A DNA stretch of 64,000 nucleotides from an uncultured Sulfitobacter sp. (GCF_947499945.1 NZ_CANMQD010000001.1:992001-1056000); one strand, 5' to 3'; positions 1 through 9,899 are shown, numbered from the stretch's first letter. Notes: generated by a model not told the origin, from the letters alone. Made by a program: numbers and translations.

Positions 1-657
1 AAGTCTATGCCTTACGATCGCTTGTGGGCCATTGCTCATGATGCCGCCAAATCCGATGGAAGTGCATGGGCCGCCTGCCAGAACTTCAATCGAGGCGCTC
101 AATCTCCCGCGTTAATGGCAATCACTGCCAAGCTGGATGAGCTGTCTGAAACAATCACACTTCGTCACCCTGCGCGGCCTGATTTGACAGTTCAGCCCGA
201 TACTGAAAGTGCTGCCCTATTAGCATGGATCGGTCCTCTAATTGACCCGACGCGCGCCCAGCCTGCACAGGTATTCCGCCTTGATGGGCGCAGTTTTACC
301 GACACGCCTTTTGCCTCGGTTTCGCTCTGCAGTCATGCGTCACATGATGCAGTTGAGACCCTAATGCTACGCCCACTGCAAACAGAACGCTGGCGCGGAA
401 ATATCTGGTTTGAAGGTGCTGCACATTGGGAGGAATTTCAATGGTTGGGACATGAGTTGCGCATCGGGACTGTTCACCTCAAAGTGGAAGAGCGTATTCG
501 CCGCTGCAAAGCCACTACTGCTAACACCGATACAGGTATTCGCGATGTGGATACGCTCAAGGCCTTGAACACACTTGGCCATCAGGATTTTGGCATATAC
601 GCCACCGTAACTCAGACCGGCACGATTGCAGCTGGCGACCAGTTGGAGCTTGTTTAA
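1..657 (+). CDS. MOSC domain-containing protein (5' end outside window)
   Basis: The frame is open from the first base (K-S before the first Met at 7), so the gene very probably starts upstream and is partial. The 216 residues after that Met fit a MOSC protein: a beta-barrel-like N-terminal part, then the MOSC core ending in an IAAGDQLELV-type strand. A Cys in RIRRCKATTANTDTG matches the conserved cysteine that in MOSC proteins handles sulfur or the molybdenum cofactor. The family includes Moco sulfurases and amidoxime-reducing enzymes; the substrate cannot be read here. It overlaps the engB start by one base (TAATG), so the two are probably co-transcribed. Confidence 0.8.
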   Translation, partial: KSMPYDRLWAIAHDAAKSDGSAWAACQNFNRGAQSPALMAITAKLDELSETITLRHPARPDLTVQPDTESAALLAWIGPLIDPTRAQPAQVFRLDGRSFTDTPFASVSLCSHASHDAVETLMLRPLQTERWRGNIWFEGAAHWEEFQWLGHELRIGTVHLKVEERIRRCKATTANTDTGIRDVDTLKALNTLGHQDFGIYATVTQTGTIAAGDQLELV

Positions 658-1307
658 TGCAACTACCTTTCCCACTCGCTGAAGAACCCGACGCACAGAC
701 GATGGAAAAAGGCCGTCTGCTGTTTGCAGGCCCGACCGAGTTTGTCAAAGGCGTGGTCGCTATGTCCGGCCTGCCTGAGGCGGACCGTCTTGAGGTCTGC
801 TTTGCCGGTCGCTCGAATGTTGGGAAATCGACCTTGATCAACGCGCTCACAGGGATGAAGGCCCTTGCGCGCGCCTCGAACACGCCCGGACGAACTCAAG
901 AGATCAACTATTTCACAGCGGGCGATGACCTCTACCTCGTTGACCTTCCGGGCTATGGCTATGCCAATGCACCATTGCCCGTAGTGGAAAAATGGCAGCG
1001 CCTGCTCAAACAGTTCTTGCAAGGACGGCAAACTCTACGCCGCGCGTTTGTCCTGATCGATGCCCGCCATGGCGTCAAAGCCGTTGATGATGAGATCATG
1101 AGCTTGCTCGATAGTGCTGCTGTTACGTTTCAGGCGATTCTCACCAAAGCTGACAAAGTCAAAGAGATTGAGCGTGAGAAAATCCTCGATCAGGTGCGCG
1201 GCGCACTTGCCAAACATCCCGCGGCCTACCCCGAAATTATTGTGACGTCTTCGGAAAAAGGTTGGGGAATTTCAACGCTACGCTCTGTTATTGCCACGCT
1301 TGAATAA
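657..1307 (+). CDS. engB: Ribosome biogenesis GTP-binding protein EngB/YsxC
   Basis: A single-domain TRAFAC GTPase of 216 aa, usual for the family. Motifs: G1 GRSNVGKST (residues 51-59), G2 region NTPGRTQEINYF, G3 DLPGYG, G4 TKAD and G5 TSSEKGWG. EngB/YsxC binds the large ribosomal subunit and is needed for its assembly. The ATG overlaps the stop of the MOSC gene and has GGAG eight bases upstream. It lies 36 bases before the chosen argB start, suggesting one plus-strand transcript. Confidence 0.95.
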   Translation: MQLPFPLAEEPDAQTMEKGRLLFAGPTEFVKGVVAMSGLPEADRLEVCFAGRSNVGKSTLINALTGMKALARASNTPGRTQEINYFTAGDDLYLVDLPGYGYANAPLPVVEKWQRLLKQFLQGRQTLRRAFVLIDARHGVKAVDDEIMSLLDSAAVTFQAILTKADKVKEIEREKILDQVRGALAKHPAAYPEIIVTSSEKGWGISTLRSVIATLE

Positions 1308-1343
1308 CCGCCTATGATCCCTACAGACATTGGGATCACTGAT

Positions 1344-2207
1344 ATGAGAAAACAGCAAATGAACCGCGATTGGGCCGCTACTGCCGCCACACTCTCACAG
1401 GCCCTGCCCTACATGCAGCGCTATAATGATGCGACGGTAGTGATCAAATTGGGCGGTCACGCCATGGGCAGTGACGAAGCGATGGTCGAGTTCGCCCGCG
1501 ATGTTGTCCTGATGCGCCAAGTGGGGGTAAACCCTGTTATCGTGCATGGTGGCGGTCCCATGATTAACGACATGCTTAAGCGGCTAAACATCAAATCCGA
1601 GTTCCTGAACGGCAAACGCATCACCGATGCGGCCACAATGGAAGTGGTCGAGATGGTCCTTTCAGGCCTTGTGAACGCAAAGATCGTTCAAGCCATTTCC
1701 GAGCAAGGCGGCCGCGCCGTTGGTGTGTCTGGCAAAGACAGTGGACTGATTATCTGTGAAGCAGAAAACCCCGAATTGGGCCTTGTCGGCAAACCCGTCA
1801 AAGTGAACCCACGTCTGCTGCTGGATATGGCAGATAAGGAACTGATCCCTGTGATTGCCCCCCTTGGCATGGGTATGAAGGGCGAAACGTTTAACATCAA
1901 CGGTGACACCGCTGCTGGGGCCATTGCGGCCGCACTAAAGGCTGATCGCCTTCTTTTACTCACAGATGTCTCAGGCGTAAAGAACGCCGCTGGCGAGGTG
2001 CTCACGGAACTGACGCCCGAACAAATTGCGAAAATGACTGCTGACGGCACAATTGCCGGAGGCATGATTCCCAAAACGCAGACAGCGCTCGACGCCCTTG
2101 CTGCGGGTGTTCGGGCGACTGTTATTTTGGATGGTCGTGCGCCTAATGCTTGCCTGCTAGAGTTGTTTACCGAGCATGGTGCAGGCTCAATAATCCGCAG
2201 TGCTTAA
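1344..2207 (+). CDS. argB: Acetylglutamate kinase
   Basis: Phosphorylates N-acetyl-L-glutamate, the second step of arginine synthesis. The amino-acid-kinase fold shows in [11 protein letters not shown] near the N-terminus, [11 protein letters not shown] and the late AGGMIPK segment. The ATG at 1344 gives 287 aa, the usual length, beginning [10 protein letters not shown]. An in-frame ATG at 1314 would add ten unusual residues and is less likely. A third ATG at 1359 is possible. The glycine-rich loop reads GGHAMG where many relatives have GGNAM. Confidence 0.95.
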   Translation: MRKQQMNRDWAATAATLSQALPYMQRYNDATVVIKLGGHAMGSDEAMVEFARDVVLMRQVGVNPVIVHGGGPMINDMLKRLNIKSEFLNGKRITDAATMEVVEMVLSGLVNAKIVQAISEQGGRAVGVSGKDSGLIICEAENPELGLVGKPVKVNPRLLLDMADKELIPVIAPLGMGMKGETFNINGDTAAGAIAAALKADRLLLLTDVSGVKNAAGEVLTELTPEQIAKMTADGTIAGGMIPKTQTALDALAAGVRATVILDGRAPNACLLELFTEHGAGSIIRSA

Positions 2208-2237
2208 CGTGATCACCTCCTACAAAAAGCCGCGCAT

Positions 2238-2732
2238 ATGAAACGTCTCATCCTCATGAGGCATGCGAAGTCGGGCTGGGATGATTTGTCAGCGACAGAC
2301 CACCAACGGCACCTGAACGGGCGTGGCGTCAAAAGCGCTAAAGCCATGGGCCACTGGTTGCGTGACGAGGGCCTCAGGCCTGATCACATTCTATGCTCGG
2401 ACGCAGCCCGGACGCAGGAAACGCTTTCTGGGCTGGGCCTCGCCGATATTCCAACAACGTTCACGCGTGATCTTTATCTGGCCGAGGACGCTGTGATGGT
2501 GCGCATACTCATGCGCCAAACCAGCAATTGCGTTTTGATGGTCGCCCATAACCCTGGGACGGCTCTCTTGGCTGCGCGCCTGCTCGGGACCGAGCCTGAT
2601 CATCCTGATTTTGATACCTATCCCACCTGTGCCACATTGGTCGCAGACTTTGAGATAGAGACATGGCGTGACCTAAAGATGGGGACGGGCCGGTTAGTCC
2701 ACTTTGCCGTTCCGCGCGATATAATAGAATAA
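2238..2732 (+). CDS. SixA-like histidine phosphatase (phosphoglycerate mutase superfamily)
   Basis: 164 aa. The N-terminal LILMRHAKSGWDD holds the RH(G/A) phosphohistidine signature of the branch that includes SixA; a second catalytic His is in VAHNPGT. SixA removes phosphate from phosphohistidine on phosphotransfer proteins, but this short branch also contains enzymes of unknown substrate, so only the class is certain. It starts 30 bases after argB and is probably the last gene of that transcript, since a terminator-like hairpin follows. Confidence 0.8.
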   Translation: MKRLILMRHAKSGWDDLSATDHQRHLNGRGVKSAKAMGHWLRDEGLRPDHILCSDAARTQETLSGLGLADIPTTFTRDLYLAEDAVMVRILMRQTSNCVLMVAHNPGTALLAARLLGTEPDHPDFDTYPTCATLVADFEIETWRDLKMGTGRLVHFAVPRDIIE

Positions 2733-2733
2733 G

Positions 2734-2757
2734 GGCGGAGATTTCCCCCCGCCCTCG
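2734..2757. terminator. Bidirectional terminator between the phosphatase gene and bztD
   Basis: A GC-rich inverted repeat (AGGGCGG ... CCGCCCT) fills the 48-base gap between two convergent stop codons. It can serve both strands; the U-run is poor, so efficiency is unknown. Confidence 0.55.
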
Positions 2758-2780
2758 AAATTCAAAGCAGTTTGAGACGC

Positions 2781-3545
2781 TTAGTGACCCAAAATTTGGC
2801 TCAAGAACAGCTGTGTGCGCGGGCTTTGTGGGTTGTTAAAGAACTCTTCCGGCTCGTTCTGCTCAACGATCTGGCCTTGGTCCATGAAGATAACGCGGTT
2901 GGCCACCTGACGGGCAAATCCCATCTCGTGCGTTACGCAGATCATTGTCATGCCTTCTTCAGCAAGCTCGATCATCGTATCCAGAACTTCCTTGATCATC
3001 TCGGGATCAAGGGCGGAGGTGGGCTCATCAAACAGCATGATGCGCGGCTTCATGCACAAGGACCGCGCAATTGCCACACGTTGCTGCTGACCGCCCGAAA
3101 GCTGTCCGGGGAACTTGTCCGCCTGATCCGGAATTTTCACCTTCTCAAGGTAGTGCATTGCGATCTCTTCGGCTTCCTTCTTGGGCGTTTTGCGGACCCA
3201 GATCGGCGCAAGCGTCAGGTTGTCGAGGATGCTCAGATGCGGAAATAAGTTAAAGTGTTGGAAGCACATGCCAACTTCGGAGCGTATTTTATCAATGTTC
3301 TTGAGATCCGAAGAGAGCAAAGTACCATCGACTTCGATAGAGCCCTTCTGGTGCTCCTCTAACGCATTGATGCAGCGAATGAGCGTCGACTTACCAGAAC
3401 CTGACGGGCCACAGACGACGATACGCTCGCCCTGATAAACCGTCAGATCGATGTCGCGCAGCACGTGAAAGGTGCCATACCACTTGTTCATGTTTCGAAT
3501 GGAAATTGCGACTTCGTCGGACACTTTAAGTTTTGTATCAGCCAT
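2781..3545 (-). CDS. bztD: Glutamate/glutamine/aspartate/asparagine ABC transporter ATP-binding protein
   Basis: ATPase of a polar amino-acid ABC importer. The ATG at 3545 gives 254 aa ([10 protein letters not shown]...) and avoids overlap with bztC; longer readings run into bztC. Walker [10 protein letters not shown] is at residues 46-53, the signature [15 protein letters not shown] and Walker [13 protein letters not shown] follow in order. It is the last gene of bztABCD, 11 bases after bztC, as in the Rhodobacter capsulatus Bzt system. The protein would sit on the cytoplasmic face bound to BztB/BztC. Confidence 0.93.
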   Translation of the reverse strand: MADTKLKVSDEVAISIRNMNKWYGTFHVLRDIDLTVYQGERIVVCGPSGSGKSTLIRCINALEEHQKGSIEVDGTLLSSDLKNIDKIRSEVGMCFQHFNLFPHLSILDNLTLAPIWVRKTPKKEAEEIAMHYLEKVKIPDQADKFPGQLSGGQQQRVAIARSLCMKPRIMLFDEPTSALDPEMIKEVLDTMIELAEEGMTMICVTHEMGFARQVANRVIFMDQGQIVEQNEPEEFFNNPQSPRTQLFLSQILGH

Positions 3546-3556
3546 GGTGATATTCC

Positions 3557-4855
3557 TTAACGATGATCTGTCGCGAGACGGCGTTCCAGCCACTGCGAAT
3601 ATTGTGAAATGCCGTAACACACGACAAAGAACAGAACGGCAGCAAAGCCCAATAGCTCCCAATACACCCCGTTCCAATCGGTGGAGGCGAGGATAGGACC
3701 GCGGATCATGCCCACGAGGTCGAACATTGAAATGACCGAAACGAGTGTGGTGTCTTTAAACAGACCCACCGCGATGTTCACGATGCCGGGGATAGATATC
3801 TTGAGCGCCTGTGGCAGGATAATCAGCCGCATTGCTTGGGCATAATCAAGGCCAAGGCTGTCAGCAGCTTCATACTGCCCCTTGGGCAAAGCAGCGAGAC
3901 CACCGCGAACCACTTCGGCGATATAGGCAGCCGAGAAGATGGTGATCATGATCACAACACGCAAGAACAAGTCAACGGTCGCGTCAGGCGGGAAGAAATA
4001 CGCCAGCATTACACTTGCCACGAAGAGCAGCGTAATAAGCGGCACACCGCGGATGAATTCGATGAAGACCACACACATCCATTTGATCAGCGGCATCGAG
4101 CTTTGACGACCCAAGGCAAGTGCAATCCCCAAGGGGATCGACAGCGACACGCACGTCAGGCCCAACATCATGTTGAGCATGAAACCACCAAGATCACGGG
4201 AAGGAACGGAAGCTAGCAGCGGTGATTCTGGTGCAAGCATGGACACAACGAACCCTGCAACATACCAAACGACGGCAGCAGCGGCGACACCTCCAAAAAA
4301 GCCAAGCGCAAAGTTTTGCGCAACGAAACGCGCATAAACAAAGTAACCAGCAATGAATCCGAGCAGCGCAAACACCGGAACCCAAATCGTGCCACCCCAG
4401 ATCAACCAATAGGCTACAAAAGGATAGAGCAATGTCATGATCAAAAGCTTGCGCGGCAGGTCAAAGAACAAGACCGGTGCAAGAGCAAAAAACATCAAAA
4501 CAAGGGCAAGAGTTGGCCGCCAGTAAAACTCCGACGGGTATTTAAAACCGAACAACAGCTGGTTCCATCTGTCCGTCAGGACCGAGAAGCACGCAGCAGA
4601 TTTTCCCTGAAGGACTTCACGACATTCGGCGAGCGATGATGTGTTCCAAAGCCCCCCCAATATCCACGGCAAAGTTGCCGTGAGAATAAGGTAAATGACG
4701 TAGGCAGAAGCCACAGTCAAAAGCGCGTTCGGCCATGTGGCAAAAAGATTATCACGCATCCACTTTACCGGACCAGCAGCATTTGATGGCGCAGGCTGTT
4801 GTTCAATATCCGTGGTACGCACGAAGGCGACGGAGTGTTCATGTGTATCTGACAT
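3557..4855 (-). CDS. bztC: Amino-acid ABC transporter permease BztC
   Basis: 432 aa, the long form typical of BztC/AapM, with extra N-terminal membrane segments before the usual permease domain. The cytoplasmic EAA loop ([17 protein letters not shown]..) that docks on the ATPase is clear near residue 350. With BztB it forms the inner-membrane channel for glutamate, glutamine, aspartate and asparagine. It starts one base after the bztB stop, so translation is likely coupled. Confidence 0.93.
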   Translation of the reverse strand: MSDTHEHSVAFVRTTDIEQQPAPSNAAGPVKWMRDNLFATWPNALLTVASAYVIYLILTATLPWILGGLWNTSSLAECREVLQGKSAACFSVLTDRWNQLLFGFKYPSEFYWRPTLALVLMFFALAPVLFFDLPRKLLIMTLLYPFVAYWLIWGGTIWVPVFALLGFIAGYFVYARFVAQNFALGFFGGVAAAAVVWYVAGFVVSMLAPESPLLASVPSRDLGGFMLNMMLGLTCVSLSIPLGIALALGRQSSMPLIKWMCVVFIEFIRGVPLITLLFVASVMLAYFFPPDATVDLFLRVVIMITIFSAAYIAEVVRGGLAALPKGQYEAADSLGLDYAQAMRLIILPQALKISIPGIVNIAVGLFKDTTLVSVISMFDLVGMIRGPILASTDWNGVYWELLGFAAVLFFVVCYGISQYSQWLERRLATDHR

Positions 4856-4856
4856 C

Positions 4857-6101
4857 TCAGCGCTCCTTCAATTTCATTGAGTTGTTGTAGACGTTCATCA
4901 CAGCAGAGATTGACAGCGAGATGATCAGGTAAAAGGCCATGAGAAGGAGCACACACTCAATCGCGCGGCCCGTCTGGTTCAGCGTAATACCCCCCAAAGT
5001 AGCAGTCACATCGGCATACCCGACCGCAATTGCCAGCGACGAGTTTTTGGTGATGTTCAGATACTGTGAGATCAATGGAGGAATGATAACGCGCAACGCC
5101 TGAGGTAGGACAACAAGGCTCATCACACGGCGGGGGCGGATGCCCAACGCAGCAGCAGCTTCGGTCTGGCCTTTTGAAACAGCCTGAATACCGGCCCTCA
5201 CATTCTCGGCGATGAATGCACCTGTGTAGACTGAAAGGGCGAGCCAAAGGGCGATAAGGGGCGCACCGATCTGGATGCCGCCACGCAAGTTAAATCGGTT
5301 GGCCAATGGATCAGGCATGTCCCATGAAAGCCCCAATAGGAATGCCAGAATAATCAGCGGCACAAACCAGATGGCGAGATTCACAAAGAAAGTGTTGGGT
5401 CGAACACCTGTTTCACCTTGGATTTTGTCGGCACGTGCGGTCATAAATCGTGTACCAAAGAAGGACGCCACCAGCGCAGCAATAACCAGCAGCCAGTTCA
5501 GTCCACTGCCTTCGGCGCCACCAAAGCCCGTCGTGAAAATTGGTGCGGGGGTGTATACGCCCCTGTTGGTGAACGCGAAAAGGCCACCAAGCAGACCGCG
5601 TTCAGGATCCTCGCCCAGATAAGCCCGCGCACCCGGCATCACCGCAGTCATGATGGTGAAGATAATGATAATCCAGATCAGGATCGGGATGTTGCGAAAG
5701 ATTTCGACGTAGACGGCCATAAGCTTGCGCACAAGCCAGTTGTTCGAAAGGCGTAAAACACCGGCAAGAACTCCCAGAACGGTCGCCGTGATGCAGGCCA
5801 GAAAGGCAACCAGAAGAGTGTTGAGAATACCGACTATCGCCGCTCTGAAGTTTGAGGCCTGACTGTCATATTCAATCAACGTCTGGTTAATGTCATAGCC
5901 AGCAGAACTGCCCAAAAATGCGAATGAGATATTCAAACCGGCTGCTCTAAGGTTAGCCGCGAGGTTTGAATAAAGATAGGCCAAGGCCAAGGCGAGCAAG
6001 ATCGCCGCGATAACCTGCAAGGTCATCGAACGGTACCTCGTGTCGTTCAACAGCATAGAAAGCTGGAACGAGCCCTTAGGTGGGTCCGAGAGTGTCGACA
6101 T
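4857..6101 (-). CDS. bztB: Amino-acid ABC transporter permease BztB
   Basis: Partner permease of BztC. From ATG 6101 it is 414 aa (MSTLSDPPKGSF...), with many hydrophobic segments and an EAA loop (AVSKGQTEAAAALGIRPRR). An in-frame ATG at 6137 would add 12 residues; neither start has a strong ribosome binding site, and 6101 fits the family N-terminus better. The stretch after bztA contains a perfect hairpin that probably sets bztB expression below bztA. Confidence 0.92.
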   Translation of the reverse strand: MSTLSDPPKGSFQLSMLLNDTRYRSMTLQVIAAILLALALAYLYSNLAANLRAAGLNISFAFLGSSAGYDINQTLIEYDSQASNFRAAIVGILNTLLVAFLACITATVLGVLAGVLRLSNNWLVRKLMAVYVEIFRNIPILIWIIIIFTIMTAVMPGARAYLGEDPERGLLGGLFAFTNRGVYTPAPIFTTGFGGAEGSGLNWLLVIAALVASFFGTRFMTARADKIQGETGVRPNTFFVNLAIWFVPLIILAFLLGLSWDMPDPLANRFNLRGGIQIGAPLIALWLALSVYTGAFIAENVRAGIQAVSKGQTEAAAALGIRPRRVMSLVVLPQALRVIIPPLISQYLNITKNSSLAIAVGYADVTATLGGITLNQTGRAIECVLLLMAFYLIISLSISAVMNVYNNSMKLKER

Positions 6102-6205
6102 GTGTTGTATCCCCGTTGTCCCGGTTTTTTTCTTCATGCGTCTTTTGACGTCAGTACCGGGTCATTTATTTGGTCGTCAGGTCGTGGTCGTATCTTAGGA
6201 TGCGC

Positions 6206-6233
6206 AAAGGGCGCGGAGATTTCCGCGCCCTTT
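6206..6233. terminator. Intercistronic hairpin between bztA and bztB
   Basis: Perfect 12-base inverted repeat (AAAGGGCGCGGA / TCCGCGCCCTTT) with a 4-base loop, 11 bases after the bztA stop. No U-run follows on the minus strand. It more likely protects the bztA 3' end or partly attenuates transcription than acts as a full stop. This would give the binding protein in excess over the permease. Confidence 0.65.
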
Positions 6234-6244
6234 GGCAATTGTAT

Positions 6245-7261
6245 TTAGCGGAAGGGTGGGGAGTACAGCAGGCCGCCGTCTGTCCACTGTGCGTTCAAAC
6301 CACGCGCCAGACCGATTGGTGTCTCTTCGCCGATGTTCTTGGCAAAGATTTCGCCATAGTTACCCTCGGATTCGATTGCGCGCTTGGCCCAATCTGCGTC
6401 AAGACCAATCATCCCGCCCAATTCACCTTCGGTGCCGAGCAAACGCGCGACTTCCGGGTTTGTCGTGGATGTCGCCATTTCAGCAACGTTTGTGGAGGAC
6501 ACGCCCAGCTCTTCAGCTGTGATCAGTGCGTTCAGTGTCCAACGGACAATGTCGCCCCATTCGTTGTCACCGTGACGTACCAGCGGGCCGAGTGGCTCTT
6601 TGGATACGATTTCTGGCAGCAGAACGTGGTCGCCCGGGTTCTCGAATGTGGCACGTGTAGATGCCAGACCGGATGCGTCTGTTGTGTATGTGTCGCATGC
6701 GCCGGCGAGGTACTGCTGTGTACCTTCTGCGTTTGTCTCGATTGGCACTGGCTCATAAGAGATGTTGTTGGCGCGGAAGAAGTCGGCCAAGTTCAGCTCT
6801 GTTGTTGTACCAGTCTGAATGCAAACAGTTGCACCATCGAGATCTTTTGCAGAAGATACGCCGAGTGCTTTGGGGACCAAGAAACCTTGACCGTCATAGT
6901 AGTTCACGCCAACGAAATCGAACTTCAGGTCCGTGTCGCGGGAGAATGTCCATGTGGTGTTACGCGCCAGCAGATCGATCTCGCCGGAGGAGAGAGCAGT
7001 GAAGCGTGTTTTACCGGTTGTTGGTACGAACTCTACAGCAGTAGCATCGCCCAGAACTGCGGCAGCAACTGCGCGACATACGGATACGTCAAAACCGACC
7101 CATTCGCCGTTTGCATCTGGTGCCGCAAAACCGACGAGGCCGGTTGTAACGCCACAGTTCAGCGTGCCGCGTGCTTTGACATCGTCCAGCGTACCGGCGG
7201 CTGCTGCACCAGCAGACAGACCCGCGATCGTGAGCGCGCCAAGAATAATTGATTTCTTCAT
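6245..7261 (-). CDS. bztA: Amino-acid ABC transporter periplasmic binding protein
   Basis: Substrate-binding protein of the Bzt system, 338 aa from ATG 7261. It begins MKKSIILGALTIAGLSAGAAAA, a clear Sec signal peptide. A strong ribosome binding site (AGGAAGAGG) lies just upstream. The rest matches family-3 solute-binding proteins (LNCGVTTGLVGFAAPD, WVGFDVSVCRAVAAAVLGD). First gene of the minus-strand bztABCD operon. Confidence 0.94.
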   Translation of the reverse strand: MKKSIILGALTIAGLSAGAAAAGTLDDVKARGTLNCGVTTGLVGFAAPDANGEWVGFDVSVCRAVAAAVLGDATAVEFVPTTGKTRFTALSSGEIDLLARNTTWTFSRDTDLKFDFVGVNYYDGQGFLVPKALGVSSAKDLDGATVCIQTGTTTELNLADFFRANNISYEPVPIETNAEGTQQYLAGACDTYTTDASGLASTRATFENPGDHVLLPEIVSKEPLGPLVRHGDNEWGDIVRWTLNALITAEELGVSSTNVAEMATSTTNPEVARLLGTEGELGGMIGLDADWAKRAIESEGNYGEIFAKNIGEETPIGLARGLNAQWTDGGLLYSPPFR

Positions 7262-7362
7262 TTTAACCTCTTCCTGATTTTCCACCACTTTCGGGTGGAT
7301 AAAACCGGCACTTTGCACGCCGGCGGTGATACGTTGCAGGAATACCCGCATCGTGGCGGTGA

Positions 7363-7391
7363 GTGTGGGCGGATTCTCGCGTGAAGGTCAA
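7363..7391 (-). promoter_or_regulatory. Possible bztA promoter
   Basis: On the minus strand TTGACC lies 17 bases before CCACAC, about 100 bases upstream of the bztA ATG. The -35 is good and the -10 poor, so this is tentative. Confidence 0.3.
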
Positions 7392-7454
7392 GGGTTTCAG
7401 GGGCAAAATCGGGAGAGATATTCCCCTTGACCAAAGGTAAGGCAAAATGCCGTG

Positions 7455-8168
7455 CTAGTGCCTCTGCGCAAGATCGAACATGCGCTTGGCATGAAGGAAC
7501 GCGTCACGCTTTATCAGTGCTAGCGCAGTTGCATCCTCATCCTTACCCCACTGTTCTTCCTGCCACAGCTCGTCCAATCGCGAAATGGTCCATAGTTCTT
7601 CAGCAGGTCGCGCATCAAGGGTTGCCGCAAACCCCAGAACAAGCGAGCCAGACAAGCTCACCAAATCATGAAATGCAGCAAGCTCGAACGCGTCAAGTGC
7701 ATGTGTTCTCCAGGTCAAGGCGTCAACAGCCAAAGGATCTTGTGGGGCATGGATAACCCCAGTGCGTGGCTCAAGTCGCGCACCCAGCGCATCGGCGGCC
7801 CATTCCAGCATCGGGTTCCAATATTGGTTTTGCCGCTCGACAAGTTCTTCTGGCGCGTCCGCGCGGTAGCATAACAGGTCGCTGTCGCCATATGCCGCAA
7901 GCATCTCTGCCACTTCAGCGTGCTGTACTGTCACCTTATCAATCGCTGCATTTGCAGTCTTGGTTACAGGCATTGTGTTAGGATTAATGATGTCGATTTG
8001 CGCATCCCACTCCTGCGCAATCGCCGCCGCCATTGCATGCGTTGGAACGCGCATTGCCTGTTTTGCAGGCGTTTTGACACCGCGTCCATCCAACTCAATG
8101 GCAAAAAGGCCCTCGACTTCTACAACCGAGGCCGCTTTCCAGAACCGCTTTGCTTTCCATTCACTCAC
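7455..8168 (-). CDS. ATP12 family F1-ATPase assembly chaperone
   Basis: 237 aa from a GTG at 8168 (VSEWKAKRFWKAAS...). That start has GGGAGA nine bases upstream and lies 4 bases after the upstream gene's stop; an ATG further up would overlap that gene. The sequence matches ATP12-type proteins (LDGRGVKTPAK, YGDSDLLCYRADAPEEL, QNQYWNPMLEWA), which help assemble the alpha subunit into F1 in mitochondria and alphaproteobacteria. Last gene of a six-gene minus-strand operon. Confidence 0.87.
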   Translation of the reverse strand: MSEWKAKRFWKAASVVEVEGLFAIELDGRGVKTPAKQAMRVPTHAMAAAIAQEWDAQIDIINPNTMPVTKTANAAIDKVTVQHAEVAEMLAAYGDSDLLCYRADAPEELVERQNQYWNPMLEWAADALGARLEPRTGVIHAPQDPLAVDALTWRTHALDAFELAAFHDLVSLSGSLVLGFAATLDARPAEELWTISRLDELWQEEQWGKDEDATALALIKRDAFLHAKRMFDLAQRH

Positions 8169-8172
8169 GACT

Positions 8173-8853
8173 TCATTTCTCCCAGATCGTACCCAGCAAG
8201 GCTGGTAAGGCATCAAACCTGTCCAGCGTATGCAGCGCTGCCGTCAATCTTTCCACAGGATGATACCCCCAGCCAACACCAATTCCCGTAATGCCGGCGG
8301 ATTGTGCCATCTCCATATCAAAACTGGTATCGCCTACCATCACTGCGTTTGCCGCATCCACACCTGTCTCGCTGAGCGCCTCAAGCAGCATCGCTGGATG
8401 TGGTTTGGACGGGTGAAAATCTGCGACCTGCTGTGTTACAAACATACCCTTCAGTTTGTGCGCCTCAATCAGCTTGTCCAACCCGCGCCGCGACTTGCCA
8501 GTTGCAACCCCAAGCAGTGTTTCAGGCTGTGCATGCAGCGCTTCAAGCGTCTCACGTGCACCCGGATAGAACGGTGAAGAAATCTCACTTCCCTGCTCTG
8601 CGCGAAGGGTCATGTAGGCGTCCTTATACCCCTGAACCAACCGCGCGCGGGCTTTTGTGTCCACTTCGGGAGCCAATTCACACATAAGCACATCCAGCGA
8701 CAAACCAACTACGCCCAAAACTGCCTCACGCGGCGGTGTCGGCAGCCCCTCAGTCGCAAAGGTGAGGTGCATTGCACCCAAAATATCGGCCTGACTGTCG
8801 ACCAACGTGCCGTCGACATCAAAGATCACCAGCCTCAAGGGCGTCTCGGTCAT
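8173..8853 (-). CDS. HAD-family phosphatase (phosphoglycolate phosphatase-like)
   Basis: 226 aa. Motif I FDVDGTLVDSQ near the N-terminus carries the nucleophile Asp; motif II is in LLGVATGKSRRG and motif IV in VMVGDTSFDMEMA. The cap arrangement is that of HAD subfamily IA enzymes such as Gph. The substrate cannot be fixed from sequence. It overlaps the pseudouridine synthase gene by 4 bases, so the two are probably translationally coupled. Confidence 0.85.
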   Translation of the reverse strand: MTETPLRLVIFDVDGTLVDSQADILGAMHLTFATEGLPTPPREAVLGVVGLSLDVLMCELAPEVDTKARARLVQGYKDAYMTLRAEQGSEISSPFYPGARETLEALHAQPETLLGVATGKSRRGLDKLIEAHKLKGMFVTQQVADFHPSKPHPAMLLEALSETGVDAANAVMVGDTSFDMEMAQSAGITGIGVGWGYHPVERLTAALHTLDRFDALPALLGTIWEK

Positions 8854-9899
8854 CCCCAGTCATCCCCGAACGGATTATCAGGCGCAAACTTTGTATGCCA
8901 GTCGAATGTATCCCATGTGCGCTGCATATGCTCTGGCAGCGGCGCCACAAGATTTAGCATTGCCTTGGTCGCGGGGTGTTGGATCGTCAGACTACGCGCA
9001 TGCAGGTGCAATTTTTTAGAGATGTCGCCCCCAAGTTGCGCACCCCAACCATCGCCCATGTTCTCTTGACCCGAGCCACCGTATTTACCGTCCCCGATTA
9101 TCGGATGCCCGATCTCGGCCATATGTACGCGCAACTGGTGCGTGCGTCCTGTAACAGGGCTAAGCGCCATCCATGACGCACGTGTACCAACCTGCTCAAG
9201 CACTGAATAATCCGTTGTCGCACGCTTGGCGCCTTCGGTGTTATCCACGTCACGTGGATGCACGGCGATCATCTTTTCGCCTTCACCGCGAGGGCCGTGA
9301 CCGCCAGCCTTGACCAAACCGAACTTGATCGTGCCGTTACGCGGATGCGGTGCTCCGGCGACGGCGGCCCAGTAGATCTTGCGCGTCTCGCGGTGGCGGA
9401 AATTCGCAGTGAGCGCCTTGGCCGCCTCACGTGTGCGCGCCAGAACCAGCACACCTGACGTGTCCTTGTCCAGACGGTGTACAAGGCGTGGCTTCTCGTC
9501 CAGATCAAACATCAGCGCTTCGGCGAGGGCATCCACGTGCCGCTCCCCCTGACCAGAGCCGCCTTGCACAGGCAGTCCCGGCGGCTTGTTCAATGCGATC
9601 ACATGATCATCGCGGTAAATGACGCAGGCGCGGATCATCTTGGCCTCGGCCTCGGTCACTTTGGTCCGCTTTGGCGGTGGGGGGGCATCACCTGTAGGCA
9701 GTGGCGGAATGCGAATTTCCTGACCGACCTCAACACGAGTAGAACCCTTTACGCGGCCCCCATTTACACGGATCTCGCCCTTGCGGCACATCTTCTCGAT
9801 GCGGCCCTGCGGGATCTGCGGAAAGACACGCTTGAACCAACGGTCAAGCCGCTGGTCTCCGTCACCTTCGGCGACTGTAATCATCTGTACTTGGCTCAT
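8850..9899 (-). CDS. rluC: RluA/RluC-family 23S rRNA pseudouridine synthase
   Basis: 349 aa from ATG 9899 (MSQVQMITVAEGDGDQRLDRWFK). An S4 RNA-binding domain (RIEKMCRKGEIRVNGGRVK) is followed by the catalytic domain with HRLDKDTSGVLVLA, whose Asp is the catalytic residue. RluC modifies three uridines of 23S rRNA; assignment to RluC rather than RluD rests on overall likeness. The start overlaps the crcB stop as ATGA. Confidence 0.85.
   Translation of the reverse strand: MSQVQMITVAEGDGDQRLDRWFKRVFPQIPQGRIEKMCRKGEIRVNGGRVKGSTRVEVGQEIRIPPLPTGDAPPPPKRTKVTEAEAKMIRACVIYRDDHVIALNKPPGLPVQGGSGQGERHVDALAEALMFDLDEKPRLVHRLDKDTSGVLVLARTREAAKALTANFRHRETRKIYWAAVAGAPHPRNGTIKFGLVKAGGHGPRGEGEKMIAVHPRDVDNTEGAKRATTDYSVLEQVGTRASWMALSPVTGRTHQLRVHMAEIGHPIIGDGKYGGSGQENMGDGWGAQLGGDISKKLHLHARSLTIQHPATKAMLNLVAPLPEHMQRTWDTFDWHTKFAPDNPFGDDWG

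Noticed and set aside
5554-5562. TATACGCCC on the plus strand, like the ribosomal promoter -10
   Set aside because: It is inside bztB coding sequence, antisense, without a -35 at 17 bases and with no gene to drive.
6170-7252. 360-codon open frame on the plus strand
   Set aside because: It is antisense to bztA, which has a clear signal peptide and family match; the antisense product is Cys/Arg-rich and resembles nothing.
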